Positions 1 to 9,325 of a stretch of 64,000 bases of DNA are shown one piece after another. The notes below the pieces were generated by a model. The model had not been told where the DNA came from and made no database searches. It worked only from the letters and a program-made list of their open reading frames with translations. Each line of letters starts with the position of its first letter. Within the stretch, counting starts at the first letter, position 1. Origin of the DNA: DATHXC01 sp035459965 (GTDB lineage: Bacteria > Pseudomonadota > Gammaproteobacteria > Burkholderiales > Methylophilaceae); NCBI GenBank assembly GCA_035459965.1, contig DATHXC010000011.1, positions 1 to 64,000 of the forward strand, given 5' to 3'. The position numbers and the translations under genes were made by a program.

Positions 1-20
1 GCAACCCACACAACGGTTAT

Positions 21-135
21 GTCTGGCGTCCATAGCGAATTGGAACCACCCCTTCCCATCTCGAACAGGGCCGTGAAACGATTCTGCGCCAATGATAGTA
101 TGCTCTTCGCATGCGAAAGTAGGTCAACGCCAGGC
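21..135 (+). rRNA. rrf: 5S ribosomal RNA
   Basis: The 5' strand 21-28 (gtctggcg) pairs with 128-135 (cgccaggc), closing a 115-nt molecule. Its interior carries typical 5S blocks, including the CCCATC/TCGAAC loop region near 55-66 and the GAAAGTAGG stretch near 115-123. It marks the 3' end of an rRNA operon whose 23S gene lies outside the window; bases 1-20 would be 23S-5S spacer. Confidence 0.93.
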
Positions 136-150
136 TTCTTAATACTAGAC

Positions 151-174
151 TCAGCTAGCATGCAAGCTAGCTGA
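151..174 (+). other. 9-bp hairpin after 5S rRNA
   Basis: TCAGCTAGC (151-159) is perfectly complementary to GCTAGCTGA (166-174) around a 6-base loop. It sits between 5S and the rrn terminator and may be an RNA processing or protective structure. Function is inferred. Confidence 0.5.
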
Positions 175-182
175 TGTCGCTC

Positions 183-209
183 AAAAGCCCTCTTTGCGAG
201 GGCTTTTTT
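183..209 (+). terminator. Intrinsic terminator of the rRNA operon
   Basis: AAAAGCCCTC (183-192) pairs with GAGGGCTTTT inside 198-209, followed by a T run. This is a textbook rho-independent terminator placed just after 5S. Confidence 0.88.
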
Positions 210-228
210 GTTGTGGTTGTTTGTTCTA

Positions 229-258
229 TTACCAATTCATTGAATTGGTTGATATAAT
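229..258 (+). promoter_or_regulatory. Promoter with overlapping palindrome for rimP-nusA-infB
   Basis: A perfect -10 (TATAAT, 253-258) lies 18 bp after a weak -35 (TTACCA, 229-234). The spacer holds a perfect 19-bp palindrome, ACCAATTCA-T-TGAATTGGT (231-249), in the position expected for an operator. No regulator can be named from the sequence. Confidence 0.6.
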
Positions 259-282
259 AGTGATATCAGATGGTAAAAATTG

Positions 283-304
283 ATGGGCGTTAAGCCCATT
301 TTTT
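283..304 (+). promoter_or_regulatory. Terminator-like leader hairpin before rimP
   Basis: ATGGGC (283-288) pairs with GCCCAT (294-299), followed by a T run to 304. It lies in the 5' leader between the promoter and rimP, so it is either a weak terminator or an attenuator controlling entry into the nusA-infB operon. NusA feedback is a reasonable but untested idea. Confidence 0.6.
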
Positions 305-361
305 GTTTCTGTTAACCGTGCCTGAAAAAGCATGGTTAGACAACATGACGAGGCAGGCAAG

Positions 362-796
362 GTGCAGGATTTATACTCATTAATAGAGCGTTCAGTAGCT
401 CAGCTGGGTTATGAAATGGTCGATCTGGAGGTATCCAATCGAGGTAAGTTACTACGTCTATTTATTGATAAGCCAGAAGGCGTCAATATTGATGATTGCG
501 TGCTGGTCAGCAATCAGGTGGGTAATGTGTTGTCTGTTGAGCACGATATAGACTATGACCGGCTTGAGGTTTCCTCGCCGGGATTAGACCGTCTTTTGAA
601 GAAAGACTCTGATTTTATAAGGTTTACCGGACAACGCGCACAGATAAAGGTGCGCATGCCGATCGAAGGCAGAAAGAATTTTATAGGGTTGTTGCAGGGG
701 TTGGAGCAGGGCGAGTTGTTGCTTGAAGTCGAAGGGGTGCAACATAAAATCCTGCTGACTAATATTGATAAAGCGCGTTTGCACCCGGAATATTAG
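362..796 (+). CDS. rimP: Ribosome maturation factor RimP
   Basis: RimP binds the 30S subunit and is needed for its late assembly. The protein shows the family N-domain (LGYEMVDLEV, then LLRLFIDKPEGVNIDDC) and the conserved SPGLDR motif before a C-terminal Sm-like domain. I place the start at GTG 362 (MQDLYSLIE...), because GAGG at 350-353 sits 8 bases upstream and the 144-residue product fits the family. An in-frame ATG at 332 would add ten residues and has a poorer ribosome site. It is the first gene of the nusA-infB operon, with nusA 40 bp downstream. Confidence 0.92.
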   Translation: MQDLYSLIERSVAQLGYEMVDLEVSNRGKLLRLFIDKPEGVNIDDCVLVSNQVGNVLSVEHDIDYDRLEVSSPGLDRLLKKDSDFIRFTGQRAQIKVRMPIEGRKNFIGLLQGLEQGELLLEVEGVQHKILLTNIDKARLHPEY

Positions 797-836
797 TCCT
801 GAGTGAATACCAAAAGATTTTAAGCGGAGAATTGAG

Positions 837-2312
837 ATGAGTCGCGAAATACTATTGTTAGTGGATGCCTTGGCGCATGAGAAAAGTGTAGCCAAAGAAG
901 TAATTTTTACTGCTCTGGAGCTGGCGTTAGCTTCGGCAACTAAAAAGCGTTTTTCTGAAGATGCCGATGTGCGCGTGGAAATCAACCGTGAAAATGGTGA
1001 ATATGACTCTTTCCGTCGATGGACAGTGCTGTCTGATGATGAGGCTTTAGAAAACTCTGCTGCTCAGATGTACGCAGATGATGAACGTCTGGCCGGTATA
1101 GAGATTTCAGAGCTTAATACATTCGAAGAGCCGCTTGAGTCCGTAGAATTTGGGCGTATCGGTGCGCAGGCTGCCAAGCAGGTGATTTTGCAAAAAGTAC
1201 GTGAAGCAGAGCGTGAGCAGATCCTGGATGATTTCCTTGCACGTAAAGAACACTTGGTGACAGGCGTTATCAAGCGTATGGAAAAGGGCAATGCGATTAT
1301 CGAAGTTGGTCGTATCGAATCCTTATTGCCACGTGATCAGATGATCCCTAAAGAAAATTTACGCGTGGGTGATCGCGTCCGTGCTTATTTGATGCGTATC
1401 GAGCGCGGTGGTCGTGGTCCGCAATTGATTCTGTCACGCATTGCGCCAGAGTTCTTGTCCAAGCTATTCGAGCTGGAAGTACCCGAAATTGAAGATGGCC
1501 TGCTGGAGATCAAATCTGCAGCACGTGATCCAGGCTTGCGTTCCAAAATCGCTGTTAAATCTAATGACCAGCGTCTTGACCCGGTAGGTACATGTGTAGG
1601 TATGCGCGGTTCGCGCGTGCAGGCGGTGACTGGTGAATTGGCTGGCGAGCGCGTGGATATTGTGTTGTGGTCTATGGAGCCAGCGCAGTTCGTGATTAAT
1701 GCCATGGCACCTGCCGAAGTTTCCAGCATCGTGGTTGACGAAGATGCGCACAGCATGGATGTGGTGGTGGATGAGGAACAATTAGCCCAAGCCATCGGCC
1801 GAAATGGGCAAAATGTACGTCTGGCTTCCGAGCTGACTGGTTGGACTTTAAATATCCTGACCGAAGAAGAAGCTGCCAAAAAGAACGAAGAAGAATACAG
1901 CAACACTCGCCAGCTATTTATTGACAAACTGGATGTAGATGAAGAGGTAGCTGACATCTTGGTGCAGGAAGGTTTCAGCACACTGGAAGAAATCGCCTAT
2001 GTGCCTATCTCCGAAATGAGTGAGATCGATGCATTCGACGAAGACACCATCAATGAATTGCGCAAGCGTGCTCGTGCCGCATTATTGACAGAAGCCATCG
2101 CCAAGGAAGAAAAGCTGGAAGAAGCTTCAGAAGATCTATTGGGTATGGACGGTATGGATGAAGCCACGGCGCATCTCCTGGCGTCTAAAGGTGTTTCAAC
2201 CATGGAAGATCTGGCCGATCTGGCAGTGGATGACCTTGTTGAATTAACCAGTATGGATGCAGAGCGTGCCAAGCAGCTGATTATGACAGCGCGCGCACCT
2301 TGGTTTGCATAG
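837..2312 (+). CDS. nusA: Transcription termination/antitermination protein NusA
   Basis: NusA binds RNA polymerase and nascent RNA and modulates pausing, termination and rrn antitermination. The 491-residue protein has the N-terminal polymerase-binding domain (1-130), an S1 domain (about 138-203), two KH domains (the second around IGRNGQNVRLASELTGW) and two C-terminal acidic helix-hairpin-helix repeats (about 365-415 and 440-490). The two-repeat tail is the gamma/betaproteobacterial form. GGAGA at 826-830 supports ATG 837. The spacing to rimP and infB fits one operon. Confidence 0.97.
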   Translation: MSREILLLVDALAHEKSVAKEVIFTALELALASATKKRFSEDADVRVEINRENGEYDSFRRWTVLSDDEALENSAAQMYADDERLAGIEISELNTFEEPLESVEFGRIGAQAAKQVILQKVREAEREQILDDFLARKEHLVTGVIKRMEKGNAIIEVGRIESLLPRDQMIPKENLRVGDRVRAYLMRIERGGRGPQLILSRIAPEFLSKLFELEVPEIEDGLLEIKSAARDPGLRSKIAVKSNDQRLDPVGTCVGMRGSRVQAVTGELAGERVDIVLWSMEPAQFVINAMAPAEVSSIVVDEDAHSMDVVVDEEQLAQAIGRNGQNVRLASELTGWTLNILTEEEAAKKNEEEYSNTRQLFIDKLDVDEEVADILVQEGFSTLEEIAYVPISEMSEIDAFDEDTINELRKRARAALLTEAIAKEEKLEEASEDLLGMDGMDEATAHLLASKGVSTMEDLADLAVDDLVELTSMDAERAKQLIMTARAPWFA

Positions 2313-2458
2313 TTTCAAGGTTTGCTGAATCCTAAAGGTTTGCAAAATATTAAGTTCGCCTGATTAGATTGATTGTCGCCAAGCCTGCTTAATTTTGAGC
2401 GAGCTTGGAAAAAAGAATGAATTTAGTAGTCGTGTAAAGAATAGACTGGAGTAACAGG

Positions 2459-5161
2459 ATGGGACAGACAAGCGTAGCACAATTTGCCAGTGAGTTAGGC
2501 CTGCCGGCTGAGCTTCTGCTTGAGCAGTTGAAGGGCGCAGGCGTCAATAAGACTGCATCGGCTGACCAGTTAACTGAGCAGGACAAAACTTCATTGCTTG
2601 AGTATTTGCGTAAAGAGCATGGCGCAGAGGCGCCAAAAACAAAAATCACTTTGACACGTAAGCAAGTCACGGAAATTAAAAAGTCTGACAGCACTGGCAA
2701 GGCCAGAACGATACAGGTTGAAGTGCGTAAAAAGCGCGTTCTGGTACGTCGTGATCCATCATTGCCTGATTCTGACGAATCGGCCATGGTCGATGTCGCA
2801 GAAGCGGCAATCGAGCCTGAATTGGAAATTCAATTAATTGCAGAAACTCAAGCAGAAGAAATTGTTGAGCAAGCAATAGAAATTGAAGCTGTATCAGAAC
2901 CAGAGCCTGAAGTAGTTGCACCAGAACCTGAAAAGCCAGTTGAAGTCATTGAGCCTGCGCCTGTAGTAAAAACATTGAAAAAGAGCCTGATCAGTGCAGA
3001 CCAGATGGCGCAACGCGAGCATGAAGCCAAGCGTCATGCTGCCCTGATGGCGATCCAGACGGAAGAACTGCGCAAGAAGCAGGAAGTGCTGCAAAGGCGT
3101 CAGGAAGAAGAAGCTAAAAAGGCTGCTGAAGCAGCTGCCGCTGCAGCAAAAGCTGCAGCACCCAGCAAGCTTTCAGAAGGTACTTTGCATAAGCCTGCTG
3201 CTAAAGAAGGTGCAAAAACAGAAGACAAAACCGCCAAAAAAGGCGTTAAGAATAAAGAATGGGCAGATGCCGAGAACAAAAAGCGTGGTATCAAGACACG
3301 TAATGACTCAGGCGCTAACCAAGGCTGGCGTGCGCACAAAAGTAAATCTAAATCCCATAAAGATGGTGATGACCAGCAACATGCGTTTACTGCACCTACC
3401 GAGCCTATCGTGCATGACGTATTGGTGCCAGAAACCATTTCTGTAGCTGACCTTGCCCACAAGATGGCAGTCAAAGCCAGTGAAGTAATCAAAACGCTCA
3501 TGAAAATGGGCATGATGGTGACGATTAACCAGGTGCTGGATCAGGAAACTGCCATCATTATCGTTGAAGAAATGGGCCATACAGCAAAAGCTGCTGCCGC
3601 TAACGATCCGGAAACGTTTCTTGAGGATACCGAACATGACGAAGCTGTCATGGAAACACGTCCACCCGTAGTTACTGTGATGGGTCACGTCGATCATGGT
3701 AAGACTTCATTGCTGGATTACATTCGCCGCAGCCGTGTCGCCTCTGGCGAAGCAGGTGGCATTACTCAGCATATTGGTGCTTACCACGTAGAAACACCGC
3801 GCGGTATGGTGACATTCCTCGATACACCAGGCCACGAAGCGTTTACTGCGATGCGTGCGCGTGGCGCCAAGGCGACTGACGTAGTGATCCTGGTCGTAGC
3901 AGCTGACGACGGCGTGATGCCGCAAACCATAGAAGCGATTCACCATGCGCGAGCTGGCAACGTACCTCTGGTCGTGGCAATTAATAAGATCGACAAGCCG
4001 GGTGCGAGCTCTGAGCGCGTGAAGCAGGAGCTGGTTGCGCAGGAAGTGATTCCTGAAGAATACGGTGGCGAAGCCATGTTTGTGGAAGTTTCTGCTAAAA
4101 CTGGCCAAGGCATCGATGACCTATTGGAAGCGGTGTTACTGCAAGCTGAAGTGCTTGAGCTGCAAGCGTCAAAAAATACCCCAGCCAAGGGCCTGGTGAT
4201 TGAAGGCCGTCTGGATAAGGGCCGTGGTCCTGTGTCTACAATCCTGGTGCAATCCGGCACGCTGAAGCGTGGCGACATGATACTGGCCGGTAGCGCATTT
4301 GGTCGCGTACGCGCCATGCTGGATGAGGCAGGCAATGATGTTAAAGAAGCTGGCCCATCTATCCCGGTAGAGATTCTGGGTTTGTCCGATGTGCCGAACT
4401 CTGGCGAAGAAGTGATTGTGCTCAATGATGAGCGTAAAGCACGTGAAATCGCGTTGTTCCGTCAAGGCAAGTTCCGTGACGTGAAGCTGGCTAGACAACA
4501 GGCTGCCAAGCTGGAAAACATGTTTGAACAAATGGGTGAAGGCGAAGTTAAGACACTGGCCCTGATTATCAAATCAGATGTACAAGGTTCTTACGAAGCG
4601 CTGGCTACTTCATTGCAGAAGCTGTCTACAGATGAAGTCAAAGTGAACATTATTCACACTGGCGTTGGTGCAATCAGTGAATCCGATGTAAATCTGGCCG
4701 TGGCCTCCAAGGCAGTGGTCATTGGTTTCAATGTACGTGCCGATGCAGGCGCACGCAAGCTTACTGAGAGTGCTGGCGTGGATGTGCGTTACTACAACAT
4801 CATTTACGAAGCGGTTGATGAAGTTAAGGCAGCTCTGGGTGGCATGTTGTCACCAGAGAAGAAAGAAAATGCCATCGGTATGGTCGAAATACGTGAAGTA
4901 TTCCGTATCTCTAAAGTGGGCGCAGTTGCTGGTTGTTACGTGCAGGACGGCGTAATCAAGCGCACTTCGAAGATCCGTGTACTGCGTGGCGATGTTGTGA
5001 TCCATACCGGCGAACTCGACTCACTGAAGCGCTTCAAGGATGACGTGAAGGAAGTGAAATCCAACTTCGAATGCGGTTTGTCACTGAAGAATTTCAACGA
5101 TATCGAGGTGGGTGATTTGCTTGAAGTGTTTGAAGTTGTTGAAGTGGCACGTACGCTTTAA
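2459..5161 (+). CDS. infB: Translation initiation factor IF-2
   Basis: IF-2 is the GTPase that places initiator tRNA on the 30S subunit and promotes 50S joining. The 900-residue protein has an IF2_N domain (1-51), a long charged Glu/Ala/Lys-rich linker (about 100-310), a second IF2_N-like segment, then the G domain with P-loop GHVDHGKT (409-416), DTPGH and NKID (509-512), followed by domains II-IV. Length is usual for this class. CTGGAG lies about 8 bases before ATG 2459. The stop overlaps rbfA by one base (TAATG), which implies translational coupling. Confidence 0.97.
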   Translation: MGQTSVAQFASELGLPAELLLEQLKGAGVNKTASADQLTEQDKTSLLEYLRKEHGAEAPKTKITLTRKQVTEIKKSDSTGKARTIQVEVRKKRVLVRRDPSLPDSDESAMVDVAEAAIEPELEIQLIAETQAEEIVEQAIEIEAVSEPEPEVVAPEPEKPVEVIEPAPVVKTLKKSLISADQMAQREHEAKRHAALMAIQTEELRKKQEVLQRRQEEEAKKAAEAAAAAAKAAAPSKLSEGTLHKPAAKEGAKTEDKTAKKGVKNKEWADAENKKRGIKTRNDSGANQGWRAHKSKSKSHKDGDDQQHAFTAPTEPIVHDVLVPETISVADLAHKMAVKASEVIKTLMKMGMMVTINQVLDQETAIIIVEEMGHTAKAAAANDPETFLEDTEHDEAVMETRPPVVTVMGHVDHGKTSLLDYIRRSRVASGEAGGITQHIGAYHVETPRGMVTFLDTPGHEAFTAMRARGAKATDVVILVVAADDGVMPQTIEAIHHARAGNVPLVVAINKIDKPGASSERVKQELVAQEVIPEEYGGEAMFVEVSAKTGQGIDDLLEAVLLQAEVLELQASKNTPAKGLVIEGRLDKGRGPVSTILVQSGTLKRGDMILAGSAFGRVRAMLDEAGNDVKEAGPSIPVEILGLSDVPNSGEEVIVLNDERKAREIALFRQGKFRDVKLARQQAAKLENMFEQMGEGEVKTLALIIKSDVQGSYEALATSLQKLSTDEVKVNIIHTGVGAISESDVNLAVASKAVVIGFNVRADAGARKLTESAGVDVRYYNIIYEAVDEVKAALGGMLSPEKKENAIGMVEIREVFRISKVGAVAGCYVQDGVIKRTSKIRVLRGDVVIHTGELDSLKRFKDDVKEVKSNFECGLSLKNFNDIEVGDLLEVFEVVEVARTL

Positions 5162-5544
5162 TGGCAAAAGACTTTTCACGTAGCGACCGCGTTGCAGAAC
5201 AAATGCAGCGTGAACTTGCTGACCTGCTGCAGTTTGAAGTAAAAGATCCGCGCGTGGGCATGGTCACCATCACAGAAGTTGTTGTGACTGGTGACATGGC
5301 TCACGCCAAGATTTATTACAGTGCAAAAGCAGGTACGGATGAACTGCAAAAAGGCCTGGAAAAATCAGCTGGTTTTTTGCGTAGCCAACTTGCAAAGCGC
5401 ATGCTGCTGCGTACTGTGCCGCAACTCCATTTTGTTTACGATACCTCGATTGATAACGGCATGAAAATATCGCGCCTGATTGATGACGTACTTGCCGATA
5501 GTCCTCCCGCAGATAATCCATCCACAAATAATTCAAAAGACTAG
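5161..5544 (+). CDS. rbfA: Ribosome-binding factor A
   Basis: RbfA is a small KH-like protein that helps 30S maturation near 16S helix 1. The 127-residue product has the family pattern VAEQMQRELADLLQ, DPRVGMVTITEV and the late segment LHFVYDTSIDNGMKIS. It begins within the infB stop codon and is followed 15 bp later by truB, keeping the conserved infB-rbfA-truB order. Confidence 0.95.
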   Translation: MAKDFSRSDRVAEQMQRELADLLQFEVKDPRVGMVTITEVVVTGDMAHAKIYYSAKAGTDELQKGLEKSAGFLRSQLAKRMLLRTVPQLHFVYDTSIDNGMKISRLIDDVLADSPPADNPSTNNSKD

Positions 5545-5559
5545 TTTCAGCCAAATCTC

Positions 5560-6480
5560 ATGGCCCAATTCAAAAGAGCCAAGCGCAATATCAGCGGCGT
5601 GCTATTGCTAGATAAGCCCCTCGGCTATTCGTCTAACCAGGCATTACAAAAAGTGAAGTGGCTGTTTCAAGCGGCCAAAGCTGGCCACACCGGGACGCTA
5701 GACCCGCTAGCAACAGGCCTGTTGCCGATATGCCTGGGTGAAGCCACCAAATTTGCACAATATGTCACCGATGCCGATAAAACCTATCTGGCTACTATCA
5801 AGCTTGGGTCAACTACCACCACCGGCGACTCAGAGGGTGCAACCCTTACCACTGCACCTGTAGACGTGACGCCTCAGCAGTTTGAGGTCGCATGCCAGCG
5901 CTTTATTGGTGAAATCAGCCAAATGCCGCCCATGTATTCTGCCTTGAAACACCAAGGTAAGGCATTGTATGAGTACGCCAGAGAGGGCGTGGATATTGAG
6001 CGCCAGGCCCGCTTGATTAGCATTCGTAGCATTGTAGTCAATGACTTTGCTGGGGATGTCGCAACCGTCACCGTGATCTGTAGCAAGGGTACTTATATTC
6101 GAACCCTGGCTGAAGATATAGGTGCCAACCTTGGCTGTGGTGCGCATTTAGTTGGGCTACGCCGCACAGAAACAGCTGGCTATCAATTACAGGACGCTAT
6201 TACCCTGGATGCGTTAGAGGAGATTTCTGCAGAATTGCGCGACGAGCGATTATTGCCAGTCGACTCAGCCATTGTCAGTCTGCCCAAAATCCTGTTAAAG
6301 GCTGATGCTGCTCATTACATCATGCAAGGGCAAGCGATCTGGATGGCAGGCAAAATACCAGACAGTGAGCTGCGGCTTTATGACGAGCATGATCATTTCT
6401 TGGGTTTGGGTTTTTTGCAGGATGACGGAAAAATAGCCCCTAAACGCTTAATTAAAAATTCGCCTCAAGTTGCTGACTAG
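5560..6480 (+). CDS. truB: tRNA pseudouridine(55) synthase TruB
   Basis: TruB makes pseudouridine 55 in the T-loop of tRNAs. The 306-residue protein has GVLLLDKPLG and the catalytic motif GHTGTLDPLATG with Asp48, plus the later Y-x-R and RTLAEDIG segments. A PUA-like tail follows residue 240. It is the last gene of the nusA operon before a 160-bp gap to rpsO. Confidence 0.96.
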   Translation: MAQFKRAKRNISGVLLLDKPLGYSSNQALQKVKWLFQAAKAGHTGTLDPLATGLLPICLGEATKFAQYVTDADKTYLATIKLGSTTTTGDSEGATLTTAPVDVTPQQFEVACQRFIGEISQMPPMYSALKHQGKALYEYAREGVDIERQARLISIRSIVVNDFAGDVATVTVICSKGTYIRTLAEDIGANLGCGAHLVGLRRTETAGYQLQDAITLDALEEISAELRDERLLPVDSAIVSLPKILLKADAAHYIMQGQAIWMAGKIPDSELRLYDEHDHFLGLGFLQDDGKIAPKRLIKNSPQVAD

Positions 6481-6642
6481 TTATGTTGGTAATTCCAATG
6501 AAATTAGATCAAATCAACTAGCATATATTGAAAATCTGCTTGATAAAACACAGGGTTATGCATTAAACTATTGCGTTGACGTAAAAGAATGCACTAGTGG
6601 GATCCACCTACTTATGCATTGTCGCTAACTAAGGAAAAAAAG

Positions 6643-6912
6643 ATGGCAACTACCAACCATGACACCGCAAAAATCTTAGCTGATTATCAGCGCGCACCAA
6701 ACGATACAGGCAGCCCGGAAGTACAAGTGGCCCTGTTAACAAGCCGTATCACCTATTTGACTGAGCACTTTAAAACCAATAAAAAAGACAATCACTCACG
6801 TCGTGGTTTGCTTGCATTAGTCAGTCAACGTCGTCGTTTGTTGGATTATTTGAAGCGTAAAGACCAAAGTCGTTACCTGGTATTGATTGAGCGCTTAAGT
6901 CTGCGTAAATAA
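6643..6912 (+). CDS. rpsO: 30S ribosomal protein S15
   Basis: S15 is a primary 16S-binding protein of the 30S platform. The 89-residue product MATTNHDTAK... has exactly the family length and the GSPEVQVALLT and HSRRGLLALVSQRRRLLDYL signatures. AAGGAAAAAAAG immediately before ATG 6643 is a strong ribosome site; an upstream in-frame ATG at 6619 would add eight non-conserved residues and is rejected. It precedes pnp in the conserved rpsO-pnp order. Confidence 0.97.
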   Translation: MATTNHDTAKILADYQRAPNDTGSPEVQVALLTSRITYLTEHFKTNKKDNHSRRGLLALVSQRRRLLDYLKRKDQSRYLVLIERLSLRK

Positions 6913-6951
6913 TATATTTACAAAAGCGACACACAATTTTTGTGAATTAAT

Positions 6952-7006
6952 AAAAGCCGAAAGCATTGCGCAAATTAAAAGTTGGCGCGGTGCTTCTCGG
7001 CTTTTT
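6952..7006 (+). terminator. rpsO-pnp intergenic terminator/processing hairpin
   Basis: AAAAGCCGA (6952-6960) pairs with TCGGCTTTT (6997-7005), extended inward by AAGCA/TGCTT and TGCGC/GCGCG, followed by Ts. In related bacteria the rpsO-pnp spacer carries both an rpsO terminator and an RNase III site; this long stem could serve both. Confidence 0.8.
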
Positions 7007-7102
7007 TATTGATAGTAAAAAGTAGTATTAAAGTTAGTAATCATAGAGTCGCCTGTTATTAGTGCAGTAAATAGCCGGCATTAAAGAGTAAAAGGACAAA
7101 AA

Positions 7103-9229
7103 ATGTTTAACAAAGTTAAAAAAAGTATTCAGTATGGTGCCCACACGTTAACGCTTGAGACTGGTGAAATTGCCCGTCAGGCAGCTGGCGCGGTGTTAGT
7201 TAGCTATGGCGATACCGTTGTTTTGGTCGCCGTTACTGCAAGACATGATGTTAAAGCGGGCCAGGACTTTTTCCCGTTGACAGTCGATTATCAAGAGAAA
7301 ACGTATGCTGCAGGTAAGATTCCAGGCGGCTTTTTCAAACGTGAAGGCCGCCCTTCAGAAAAAGAAATCCTGACTTCCCGCTTGATTGATCGTCCATTAC
7401 GCCCGTTATTCCCAGAAGCTTTCTATAACGAAGTGCAAATCGTTGCGACAGTATTGTCTTCTGACAGCGAAATTGATTCTGACATCCCAGCCATTATCGG
7501 TGCATCTGCTGCCCTGGCAATCTCCGGTATTCCTTTCTATGGCCCGCTAGGCGCCGCACGTGTTGGATACCTGAATGGTGAGTATGTCTTGAACCCAACC
7601 GCCAGCCAAATGAAAGAGTCAGAGCTTGATTTGGTCATTGCAGCGACTGATACTGCTGTCATGATGGTTGAATCTGAAGCTAAAGAATTGCCGGAAGATG
7701 TCATGCTGGGCTCTGTTGTGTATGGCCATGAACAAATGCAGGCTGTCATTAATATCATCAATGAAATGGCTGCTGAAGTTGGTAAAGAGCCATGGGATTG
7801 GTCAGCACCAGAACCTGACACTGCATTGATTGAAAAAATGGCTGCTTTAGCTGCTAATGACATTAACGATGCATTTAAGATCAAGGCCAAGGGTGAACGT
7901 TCAGCTAAGCTGGACGAGATTAAGAGCCGTGTTTATGCCGAGCTGATTACTGAAGAAACTTCAACGACTGAAGCCAACAAGATCAAAACAGAATTGTTTA
8001 ATCTTGAAGCTAAAACCGTACGTAGCCAGATCTTGAATGGTGAACCACGTATTGATGGCCGTGATACCCGTACAGTACGTCCTATCAGCATCCGTACCGG
8101 CGTGTTGCCACGTACCCATGGTTCAGCATTGTTTACACGCGGGGAGACTCAGGCGTTGGTTGTAGCAACATTGGGCACTGGCCGCGATGAGCAAACCATT
8201 GATGCGTTGCAAGGCGAGTACAAAGACCGCTTCATGCTGCATTACAACTTCCCTCCTTACTGTACTGGTGAAACTGGTCGTGTTGGTACTCCAAAGCGCC
8301 GTGAAATCGGCCATGGCCGTCTTGCCAAACGCTCACTGGTTGCGGTATTGCCTAGCCAGGAAGAGTTCGGATACACCTTCCGTCTGGTTTCAGAAATTAT
8401 GGAGTCAAACGGCTCCAGCTCCATGGCATCTGTCTGTGGCGGTACTTTGGCCCTGTTGGACGCTGGCGTGCCTTTAAAGGCGCCGGTGGCTGGCGTTGCG
8501 ATGGGCTTGATTAAAGAGGGCAACCGCGTTGCTGTATTGACCGATATCCTGGGTGACGAAGATCACCTTGGCGATATGGATTTCAAGGTAGCGGGTACTG
8601 AAGAAGGCGTGACAGCCTTGCAAATGGACATCAAGATTACCGGCATTACCAAGGAAATCATGGAAGTTGCTTTGTCACAAGCCAAAGAAGGCCGTCTGCA
8701 CATCCTCGGCATCATGAAAGAAGCGATTAGCGGTGTTAGCCAGGAGCTTTCTGCATTCGCACCACGCATTATCACTATGAAGATTAATCCAGAGAAGATT
8801 CGTGACGTGATTGGTAAAGGCGGCGCTGTGATTCGTGCCCTCACCGAAGAAACAGGCGCGACTATCGATATCGAAGATGACGGCACGATCAAAATCGGTT
8901 GCGTAAGTGCCGAGGCAGGTGAAGAAGCCAAGAAGCGTATCGAAGCGATTACTGCAGAAGTAGAAATCGGCCAGACATATGAAGGTACAGTCATCAAGTT
9001 GCTGGATTTCGGCGCGATTGTTTCGCTGTTGCCAGGCAAAGATGGTTTGCTGCATATTTCACAAATCGCGCATCAACGTGTAAACGCTGTTGCTGATTTC
9101 CTGAAAGAAGGCCAGGTTGTGAAGGTCAAGGTTGTGGAAGCTGATGAAAAAGGCCGCGTGCGTTTAAGCATGAAGGCATTGATCGATGCGCCAGTCGCTG
9201 AAGAAAAGACTGAAGCTGACGCTCAGTAA
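7103..9229 (+). CDS. pnp: Polyribonucleotide nucleotidyltransferase (PNPase)
   Basis: PNPase is a phosphate-dependent 3'-5' exoribonuclease of the RNA degradosome. The 708-residue protein has two RNase PH-like domains (first with FFKREGRPSEKEILTSRLIDRPLRPLF, split by FPEAF; second with GSALFTRGETQALV and the DILGDEDHLGDMDFK active site), a KH domain (about 553-615, IRDVIGKGGAVIR) and an S1 domain (about 622-690). AAAGGAC before ATG 7103 is the ribosome site. Confidence 0.97.
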   Translation: MFNKVKKSIQYGAHTLTLETGEIARQAAGAVLVSYGDTVVLVAVTARHDVKAGQDFFPLTVDYQEKTYAAGKIPGGFFKREGRPSEKEILTSRLIDRPLRPLFPEAFYNEVQIVATVLSSDSEIDSDIPAIIGASAALAISGIPFYGPLGAARVGYLNGEYVLNPTASQMKESELDLVIAATDTAVMMVESEAKELPEDVMLGSVVYGHEQMQAVINIINEMAAEVGKEPWDWSAPEPDTALIEKMAALAANDINDAFKIKAKGERSAKLDEIKSRVYAELITEETSTTEANKIKTELFNLEAKTVRSQILNGEPRIDGRDTRTVRPISIRTGVLPRTHGSALFTRGETQALVVATLGTGRDEQTIDALQGEYKDRFMLHYNFPPYCTGETGRVGTPKRREIGHGRLAKRSLVAVLPSQEEFGYTFRLVSEIMESNGSSSMASVCGGTLALLDAGVPLKAPVAGVAMGLIKEGNRVAVLTDILGDEDHLGDMDFKVAGTEEGVTALQMDIKITGITKEIMEVALSQAKEGRLHILGIMKEAISGVSQELSAFAPRIITMKINPEKIRDVIGKGGAVIRALTEETGATIDIEDDGTIKIGCVSAEAGEEAKKRIEAITAEVEIGQTYEGTVIKLLDFGAIVSLLPGKDGLLHISQIAHQRVNAVADFLKEGQVVKVKVVEADEKGRVRLSMKALIDAPVAEEKTEADAQ

Positions 9230-9247
9230 TAGCTAGATGAAGTAAAC

Positions 9248-9277
9248 AAAAAGGCCAGATGAAAATCTGGCCTTTTT
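9248..9277. terminator. Bidirectional terminator between pnp and dksA
   Basis: AAAAAGGCCAGAT pairs with ATCTGGCCTTTTT around a short loop. A/T tracts on both sides let it end both pnp and the convergent dksA transcript. Confidence 0.9.
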
Positions 9278-9325
9278 GTTTGTGCGGACAGCATTAAATT
9301 ATTTAATACTTAACCTGATAACTAT

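Noticed and set aside
231..249. ArgR box over the rimP promoter, as in some metY-nusA operons
   Set aside because: The half-sites are in the reverse order and spacing of an ARG box; the palindrome is real but not ArgR-like.
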